From: Chamaecrista fasciculata
Taxonomy: Eukaryota; Streptophyta; Magnoliopsida; Fabales; Fabaceae
Length of the DNA: 64,000 nucleotides
Assembly (NCBI GenBank): GCA_003254925.1
Contig: QANZ01020176.1
Coordinates: 204,732 to 268,731 of the forward strand
Direction: 5' to 3'
Part shown: in pieces, positions 57,718 through 64,000 of the stretch
How positions within the stretch are numbered: position 1 is the stretch's first letter
How the letters are laid out: each line of letters starts with the position of its first letter
Translations under genes and position numbers: made by a program
Notes under the pieces: model-generated
What the model saw: the letters and a program-made list of their open reading frames with translations, nothing else
Told to the model about the DNA's origin: nothing
The model's database searches: none

Positions 57718-59715
57718 GGCAAAACATCCTTTTGTGCTCCTAACGTTTGCAGTGATTTTCAGTTATGCCCCTAACGTTTCATTTTGTTCAAGCGTGCTCT
57801 CAATGTGAAACTAACGTTTCAATTATGCCCCCAATTTTGACTCAATGCCCATGTGGCAATTTTTTTACTTATGTGTCATTTTTTCGGTCTGACGTGGCAT
57901 AATGACTGGACATTCATATTTTTTTTTCCACCGTGGCATGATGACTGGATTTACATTTTTGAACATAAAAATTGAGTAAACTAGCAAATCAATCCCTGGA
58001 TTCACATTTTTCATCATCTTCATTCATTTTAGTCCCAAATTCTCAAAATAAAATTGTAAAGTGTCCCAAAACTCTTCCAAACATTTCAATTTAGTCCTTA
58101 AAAGTATTAAAACCCTAAAATCTAAACCCCTAAACCCTAACCCCTAAACCCTAAATCCTAAACCCCTAAAAAAACTACTCTCTTGCAATTTGGTCCCTAA
58201 ATCCTACTTTCCTCTTCACTTTGCCCAGATTTTTCATCATCATCCTCACAATCTCTCCTTCTTCATCCTCTTCCTCTTCCTCACTCTGTCTCTTCCAATC
58301 AAATCTGAGAAATTAAACCATCTTCGGCCGACAATGGCGTCTCCGTCGTCCCTCCTAATTCGAAACCCTCGTCGTCGCCTCCACTTCCTAATCCATCTCT
58401 CTCTTCCACCGTCGGTCGCGTCCTTGGTCGCCCAATGGAGGACGTCCGTTCAACCTATATCTTCGGCCGCGAGCTAGGTCGTGGTCAATTTGGTGTAACT
58501 TACTTAGTCTCTAATAAAGTCACCAAGGAACAATTCGCCTGCAAATCCATTGCTACTCGCAAACTCATCAATCGCGACGATATCGATGACATTCGCCGCG
58601 AGGTCCAGATCATGCACCACCTCACTAGTCACTGCAACATTGTCGAGCTAAAAGGAGCTTACGAGGATCGCCACTCTGTCAATTTAATCATGGAGCTCTA
58701 CGCCGGCGGAGAGCTCTTCGATCGGATTATTGCCAAGGGGCATTATTCGGAGCGAGCCGTAGCGAACTTGTGTCGCCAGATCGTGACGGTGGTGCACGAT
58801 TGTCACACCATGGGAGTGATGCATAGAGATTTGAAGCCTGAGAATTTCTTGTTCCTCAATAAGGACGAGAGTTCACCTCTCAAGGCCACTGACTTTGGTC
58901 TCTCTGTATTTTTCAAGCCAGGTCACTCATTTTGATCCTTATTCCCCTCTTTTATTTTGCTTACTGATACTGATGCAATGTGACAAAACTAGAGTGTTAA
59001 CTTAAATCTGCTATAGTTGAGTGAGGCTTTGTCTGTATGGTTCTAATTCTATTGCTTGTCAGGGAAAGTTCTGAACTTGGTGGTTTAATTTTGAGAACAG
59101 GAGATGTTTTCAAAGATCTTGTTATGCCCCCAATTGGAAGAGACAGAGTGAGGAAGAGGAAGAGGATGAAGAAGGAGAGATTGTGAGGATGATGATGAAA
59201 AATCTGGGCAAAGTGAAGAGGAATGTAGGATTTAGGGACCAAATTGCAAGAGAGTAGTTTTTTTAGGGGTTTAGGATTTAGGGTTTAGGGGTTAGGGTTT
59301 AAGGGTTTAGATTTTAGGGTTTTTAATACTTTTAAGGACTAAATTGAAATATTTAGAAGAGTTTTGGGACACTTTACAATTTTATTTTGAGGATTTGGGA
59401 CTAAAATGAATGAAGATGATGAAAAATGTGAATCCAGGGATTGATTTGCTAGTTTACTCAATTTTTATGTTCAAAAATGTAAATCCAGTCATCATGCCAC
59501 GGTGGAAAAAAAAATATGAATGTCCAGTCATTATGCCACGTCAGACCGAAAAAATGACACATAAGTAAAAAAATTGCCACATGGGCATTGAGTCAAAATT
59601 GGGGGCATAATTGAAACGTTAGTTTCACATTGAGGGCACGCTTGAACAAAATGAAACGTTAGGGGCAGAACTGAAAATCACTGCAAACGTTAGTGGCACA
59701 AAAGGGTGTTTTGCC
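57718..59715. mobile_element. Pack-type foldback element carrying a CDPK gene piece
   Basis: The ends are GGCAAAAC and its exact inverse GTTTTGCC. Arms 57718-58299 and 59133-59715 are inverted copies of about 582 bp with only around ten differences noticed by eye. Flanking 9-mers TTAAAGAAA (57709-57717) and TTGAAGAAA (59716-59724) differ at one base. The terminal 100 bp are shared with the MITE at 46105. The 0.8-kb centre is genomic sequence of a calcium-dependent protein kinase, intron included. Each arm contains a run of CCCTAAA-like words. No transposase is present, so mobility must have been supplied in trans. Confidence 0.9.
58302..59123 (+). pseudogene. Calcium-dependent protein kinase fragment (exon 1, intron 1, start of exon 2)
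   Basis: An open frame with no start codon of its own runs through [18 protein letters not shown] and [20 protein letters not shown] into a kinase N-lobe: glycine loop [13 protein letters not shown], lysine [11 protein letters not shown], then [20 protein letters not shown]. Catalytic-loop [12 protein letters not shown] and [11 protein letters not shown] follow. The exon ends at 58921 with a GT donor. Intron 1 is 58922-59100. Exon 2 resumes in phase as DVFKDLV and is cut by the right transposon arm at about 59123. The rest of the kinase domain, the junction domain and the four EF hands are missing. Retained intron means genomic DNA was captured. A 166-codon ORF from Met at 58435 could encode a truncated kinase lobe. 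Confidence 0.92.
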
Positions 59716-60426
59716 TTGAAGAAAAGGCAATTAGTAGTGGAACTTGCGGCACATTCACACCCCATATTTTCGTTTCACCTCTCCCCACCTATGTACAGTA
59801 TTATAATATAATACATTAAAAGTTATATTATAATATATGTTGATAAAATTTAGGTAAAAGTATTTTTGACATCTCTGAATTATGCACTCATATTTAGTTG
59901 CGTCTTTAAAGTTTAATTTTTTTTTTTGTCAATTGTACCCTCCACAGTTTTAATTATACCCCAAAATTTTTGGGAGTCAATTATAGCCCCTACTTTTTTT
60001 TTTCTTATATCAATTGTATCCACAATCTTCTCTTTTTTGAGCAAAAGTATAATTGGTACCCCTAACACTTGTGGTCAATTTCAGTTATACTCTCAACATT
60101 TTTTTTTTATCAATGATACCCCTAACATTTCACATTTGAGTCAATTATACCCCTATATTAGGGGTTTAATTGATAAAAAATGTGAAACATTGAGGGTATA
60201 GTTGACTACAAAGTGAAATATTGAGGGTATAATTGACATAAAAAACGTTGGGGGTACTAAAAGTACTTTTGTCTTCTTTCTTGTGTTAATTGTATCTCCA
60301 AATTGGAGGATATTTGGGGGTACAATTGAAACAAATATGAAACATTAGAGGTATAATTGACTAAAAAAACTTTAAGAGTATAACTGAAGGTGAACTTGTA
60401 CTTTTAGGGTACAATTGACTCAAAAC

Positions 60427-60725
60427 CTAGGAAGCATGGACACTTCATTTTGAAGGCGTGTCGCCGTGTCAGACACGTGTCAGTGCCTGACACTCGTATG
60501 ACACCGACACGACACATATCTATAAATTTTAGAATATAAATCAATTTTTTGTAATTTTAACATGATAGGCAAGAGAAAATAATAATAGATATGACATATA
60601 TTATGAATAAAATTGTAATTTTTAATTTTTCATTAAAAATTATGAATATTTAATTATTTATATATATAAATATATGCCGTGTCCGTGTCGTGTCTCGTGT
60701 CCGTGTCAGTGTCCATGCTTCATAG
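60427..60725. repeat. GTGTC family hAT-like MITE with perfect 8-bp TSD
   Basis: Ends CTAGGAAGCATGGACAC and (inverted) CTATGAAGCATGGACAC form a 17-bp TIR with one mismatch. CTCAAAAC flanks at 60419-60426 and 60726-60733. It is the best-defined copy of the family and lies in the right arm of the outer element. Confidence 0.9.
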
Positions 60726-61684
60726 CTCAAAACAAACTTTGAAAATATAACTAAAAATGATCATCTACTTTAAAAGTACTAATAATACATTTGCTCAAAT
60801 TTTATTAAACATATATTGTAATATAACTTTTAATATATTATATTATAATACTATACATAGGTAATACATATGTCAAATTGGGGAGGGGTGATTTGATGTG
60901 GTAGGTGGGAGGATGGGGAAAAGAAAATATGGGAGAGTGTGCTGCCAATTGTTTTTCTTAAAAAAATAATATAATGCCCGTATGCAAGTTGTTATAACTA
61001 ACAACGACTTGCATATAATTTATTTGCGAAGCGACTTGTGATAATTTAATTTTGCTGCAAAAACTGTCCTCACGCCGCAAAAGAAAATATATTTTAGAAA
61101 ATATTTTTATAAAAATATGAAACAAGAATTATTTATTTTTTAAAATATATAATGGTCATTATGTCCACTGACACGCATATATAAGTGGGACATACAAATA
61201 TTATTTATAGATATTATATATTAAAATAACAGAAAATAAAATATGAAAAATCCTGTAGTCTTTTTAAAAGCTTCAAAATTTTTTATTATATTTAAAATAA
61301 TATAAAAAAAATTATGAGAAGTTATTTAAATTGTTTTACTATTATCTAATTTTATATACTTTATACAAAATATTATTCCTACCATCTATGATTTCAAAAT
61401 ATCTACTACTAAAATATCCCAAAATCATATATAATAATATCAATATAAATATAGATGAGTTATATACAAATATGGGTATAATTGTTAAAAATTTGACTTA
61501 TAACAAAAATTATAAATTTTATTCCGCTATTAATTTAATCCTGCAGTCTTCAGCATAATAAATGTTCTCATTTTATTACATAAACAAAATACCATTTGGC
61601 ATTTATTCAGAACCACACTGTCTAGAGTCTACGCACCCATCTCTTAGTGAATATGATTATGGGGTGAACTAAAACGACGACGTT

Positions 61685-62608
61685 TTAAATCTGGTTGAGG
61701 AAGCTAACAAACTGATTCAATTGCATCTGAGCCGTCGATTTTTCAGGAGTCATCAGATGAAACACATGGTTTTCACCTTCTGCTTCCACCAAATCCACAT
61801 TTCCTTCCCATTCACTCTTCTTCAACGCATTATAATAAACCCTTCCTCTCTCCACCAGAAAATCTTTTTCCGCCACCATCACCAGCACTTTCCGGCAACC
61901 CAACCGCCGTAGATTCGGATCCTTCGCCGGATTTATCCTCGGATCCTCAGCTCCGGCCATCGTCGGAAAAAGAAACTCCATCAACTCATCGCTCTTCTCG
62001 TTTCCAAAGAACGGGTGGATCAGAACGATTCCGGCGAGATCCAACCCGAATAACCCGTCGGACCCGACCCGCATCGCCATATTGTGTACGATGTTCGCGC
62101 CGGCACTATCTCCGGCGAAGTATAAGCGCGTGAATTGCACGTGTTGGTTGAGCCAGGGCTCTGGGCCGTGGCCGTTGGAGTGGGCCGTGGCCCACTGGAT
62201 CGCTACCCAAGTATCGTCGTAAGCAATAGGGAGAGGATTTTCGGGGGCTAACCTGTATTCGACGGATAAAACGACGACGTTGCCGTCGGCGGCGACGGCG
62301 TTGAGGTGGTTGTGGTAGCCGGCGTTGAAAGTCGAGGCGACGCAGAACGCGCCGCCGTGGATGTAAACCAACAAGGGGAGTTTCACGGCGGTGTTTGCGG
62401 CGGCGATTTTGGGGAGGTAGAGGCGGGCGGTGAGGCCGGTTTTAGGGTCGATTGTGATGTCTTTGGATTGAACGCCGGTGAGAGGATGGGTTCCGGCGAC
62501 GGTGGTGTCGGTTCCGATGAAGCGTTCGACGCGGCCGTTTTTGTAGAGACGAAACCATGGAAGGAATTCGCGGTGGATTTCGTTGTTAGCGTTTGAATTG
62601 GGATCCAT
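61685..62608 (-). CDS. CXE-K: plant carboxylesterase
   Basis: Intact intronless ORF of 307 residues. HGGAF is at 84-88, GDSAG at 166-170 (Ser168), Asp249 in VAEKDF and His281 in ENHVFHL. A FYNAL/YYNALKKSEWEG stretch near the C-terminus and INPAKDPNLRRLGCRK are shared with CXE-J, its nearest local relative. It is GC-rich against an AT-rich background. There is no signal peptide; a soluble esterase of unknown substrate is expected. Its 5' flank, with a GAAGAA-rich leader at 62685-62725, is unlike that of CXE-I and CXE-J, so its expression may differ from theirs. Confidence 0.95.
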   Translation of the reverse strand: MDPNSNANNEIHREFLPWFRLYKNGRVERFIGTDTTVAGTHPLTGVQSKDITIDPKTGLTARLYLPKIAAANTAVKLPLLVYIHGGAFCVASTFNAGYHNHLNAVAADGNVVVLSVEYRLAPENPLPIAYDDTWVAIQWATAHSNGHGPEPWLNQHVQFTRLYFAGDSAGANIVHNMAMRVGSDGLFGLDLAGIVLIHPFFGNEKSDELMEFLFPTMAGAEDPRINPAKDPNLRRLGCRKVLVMVAEKDFLVERGRVYYNALKKSEWEGNVDLVEAEGENHVFHLMTPEKSTAQMQLNQFVSFLNQI

Positions 62609-62727
62609 TGTTGTGAGTTTGTGAGGGTGATTTTGAAGAGACGAGAAAGCAGAGGTGAGAAATTAAATGGGTTTTGGTGAGTGAAGAAGAAGAAGAAGAA
62701 AAAGAAAACGAAGAAGAAAGAAACAAG

Positions 62728-63260
62728 ATAAACGGTTAGTGAGTGAGGTAACTCAAAACGCTTTAGATATTTGCAATTACAACCTGTAATTGAGATATAT
62801 GGCTATCAAAATAGGTGAGGATTTATGATGTCATTATTAATCTTATAAATTAATTTACGATGGAATCACGGAAACTCAACTATGTAAAATTACGTTAAAT
62901 AAATTTTGGAAGTTTAATTTTTTTAGAATTTTTTTTATAATATTGGCCAAAAAAAAAAGAAATTTTTTATAATATCTATATAATAATTTTTTGGAGGAAA
63001 TTAGAAATTATAAAATATAAAGACAAAAAAAAAGTTTGTTTTTATCAATTCAAAATTATATTATATTTATCATCAAATTGACAAATTCAATTAATAACTT
63101 AATTTTGTTGAATTTAGAGTTTCTTTTCATCCGGTAGAAAATAGAGGTTTATTGAAGAAATGAGGTCCATTGACGTCATCGTCGCAAAATTCTTGGTAGG
63201 TACCTATGTGGGCTCAGCTAACCATGCACACTTATTAATAAAGGACGCAGTTCAAAAAAA
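62728..63260. other. CXE-K upstream region, AT-rich
   Basis: I see no gene or clear repeat. It probably contains the CXE-K promoter, but no convincing TATA box could be chosen. Confidence 0.4.
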
Positions 63261-63587
63261 GGCCAAAGTCCTATTTTGGTCCCCCAGTTATGCTCTTTGT
63301 TCCAAATAGGTCCCCCAGTTATTTTTTGTTCCATATTGGTCCCCCAGTTATGCAAAACTTGAAAAAGTTGGTCCCTCTAACGTTTTCCATCCATTTTACC
63401 GTTAAAAAAATAGGAAAAATAAACTTTCATCCCCAAAAGTTTTATTTTCTTATATTAAGGTCCTTTTCTTTTTATAATAGGATCAAAACGTAAGAAAAGA
63501 AAGTAAATTAAGATTTTAAGTGAATTTACCCAAAAAATACAAACTCTCTCTCTCTCTCTCTCGTCGACGAGCTTCCTCCGACGGAAT

Positions 63588-63669
63588 GCGAGATCATCCA
63601 TGGCTCCTTCTCGTCTTGCCTCGACGGCGCGAGATCATCCATGGCTCCTTCCTGTCTTGCCTCGACGGC
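63588..63669. repeat. Two tandem 41-bp units
   Basis: GCGAGATCATCCATGGCTCC to CGACGGC occurs twice back to back, with two changed bases. Confidence 0.9.
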
Positions 63670-63714
63670 GCAAACATTCGAAACGGCCCAAACCCACAGT
63701 TCATCCCTTCCGCC

Positions 63715-63999
63715 TCATCGGCGGAGGTCGTCGTCGTCGGCGACGGAGCTAGGACGAGAGGAGTCGCAGTCGGTGGTGGTGGCGAAGAGGGAGTTAGAGT
63801 CGTTGGAGCTACCGGAGGAGTCGCGTGCGGCGGCGGAGGAGGACGAGAGGAGGGTTTGGAGCATGTTGATGTGAGGGGAGAGATGGAGAGGTAAGAGCTG
63901 GCCGTTGTAGAAGAGGTCGTCGGCGGCGGCGGAGGAGGCGAATTTGTGGGGGGAGACGGCGGAGCTGGAGAACTCGAAGTTGTAGGAAGAGGACAGCGA
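63715..63999 (-). pseudogene. Fragment resembling a membrane-associated kinase regulator (MAKR/BKI1-like)
   Basis: Minus frame entering from the right edge reads YNFEFSSS, HKFASSAAADDLFYNGQLLP, LHLSPHINMLQTLLSSSS, a Ser-rich linker, then DCDSSRPSSVADDDDLRR and TGA. The FEFS-DDLFYNGQLLPLHLSP core is the hallmark of plant MAKR and BKI1-type proteins, which sit at the plasma membrane and regulate receptor kinases. In those families the protein normally continues past this point, so the stop at 63715-63717 and the repeat-like DNA next to it suggest a truncated or captured copy. A genuine gene with a divergent end is possible, and the N-terminal part lies outside the window. Confidence 0.6.
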
Positions 64000-64000
64000 C

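Larger units (their letters stand above)
57492..61165. mobile_element. Outer long-TIR element, invaded by two others
   Basis: The left arm (57492-57708, resuming at 59725-59920) is inverted in the right arm (about 60727-61165). Matching words are TGACCATTATATATTTTAAA, AAATATATTTTCTTTTGCGG, ATGCAAGTCGTT, CCCCAATTTGACATATG-like and AGTATTATAATATAATA. CACTGACA flanks at 57484-57491 and 61166-61173. The left arm is split by the kinase-bearing element, and the right arm abuts the hAT MITE at 60427. The core (59920-60420) contains further foldback arms of TCAATTATACCCCT-type words. It is absent from duplication copy A. Confidence 0.72.
56537..61640. repeat. Local segmental duplication, copy B (next to CXE-K)
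   Basis: This is the partner of 52860-55015. Its extra length comes from a LINE fragment (56745-57285) and a large nested transposon complex (57492-61165), both absent from copy A. Neither the 53199-53789 nor the 54118-54648 element of copy A is present here, which gives empty target sites. Confidence 0.8.
63261..64000. mobile_element. Possible start of another gene-capturing element, cut by the window edge
   Basis: 63261-63480 has the phrasing of a long TIR: GGCCAAAGTCCTATTTTGGT, then three CCCCCAGTTAT phrases and GGTCCCTCTAACG. Similar GGCCAAAGTCC-like words occur in the arms of the 7502 element. GC-rich gene-like sequence follows directly from about 63565. The partner arm would lie beyond 64000, so this is an inference from layout only. 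Confidence 0.4.

Noticed and set aside
58190..58477. 95-residue ORF (+) starting in the transposon arm
   Set aside because: It runs in another frame over the arm and the captured kinase exon. The kinase frame explains the conservation.
62306..62596. 96-residue ORF (+) opposite the CXE-K start
   Set aside because: It is an antisense shadow of the GC-rich esterase coding sequence.
1..64000. CRISPR array, bacterial operon, riboswitch or origin
   Set aside because: The sequence is plainly plant nuclear. The short repeats found are microsatellites, tandem units or transposon arms without spacer structure.

Overview
The window is plant nuclear DNA from a eudicot. It is AT-rich, its genes have many introns with GT-AG splice sites, and it carries a nuclear-type tRNA-Thr gene, plant-only protein families (B3 factor, KRP inhibitor, presequence protease, GID1-like carboxylesterases) and dense MITE, hAT, LINE and SINE-like debris. 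The species cannot be named from the sequence. From memory, the neighbour set quinone-oxidoreductase-like / KRP / PREP / carboxylesterase cluster is also found around Arabidopsis At1g49620-At1g49670, and KRP / PREP / B3 around At3g19150-At3g19184. The window therefore looks like a conserved ancestral block.

Layout. 0-2 kb: 3' end of a zinc-type quinone oxidoreductase-like gene (+). 3.3 kb: tRNA-Thr(UGU). 4.2-7.0 kb: B3-domain gene (-). 7.5-10.7 kb: MITEs, including three copies of a palindromic hairpin element. 10.8-14.0 kb: DUF829/TMEM53-like hydrolase gene (-). 14-24.6 kb: gene-free, with at least seven small transposons. 24.6-25.9 kb: KRP cyclin-dependent-kinase inhibitor (-). 26-32.7 kb: gene-free, with a truncated LINE and a 13-N assembly gap. 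32.7-41.8 kb: 19-exon presequence protease PREP (-). 42-48 kb: transposons, one of which has captured pieces of an HMG-CoA reductase gene. 48.0-62.6 kb: three intronless carboxylesterase genes (CXE-I, -J, -K, all -) in a locally duplicated and heavily invaded region. 63.3-64 kb: start of another repeat, and a gene fragment resembling a membrane-associated kinase regulator.

The most interesting part is the transposon biology. Two foldback elements with long terminal inverted repeats (TIRs) carry host gene pieces. A 1,998-bp element holds exon 1, all of intron 1 and the first bases of exon 2 of a calcium-dependent protein kinase between arms of about 582 bp. A 749-bp inverted-repeat unit holds the membrane region and the start of the catalytic domain of HMG-CoA reductase. 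A third capture may begin at the right edge. The kinase element belongs to a family with GGCAAAA ends and 9-bp target-site duplications (TSDs) that has other copies here. Two local duplicates (52.9-55.0 and 56.5-61.6 kb) preserve empty sites that confirm several insertions. CXE-J appears chimeric: its coding region resembles CXE-K, while its upstream DNA is a relic of the 5' end and promoter of CXE-I.

Exon boundaries were read by eye from splice signals and frame continuity. All multi-exon models given in full are frame-consistent, but none was checked against transcripts. Family names and Arabidopsis locus names come from memory, not searches.
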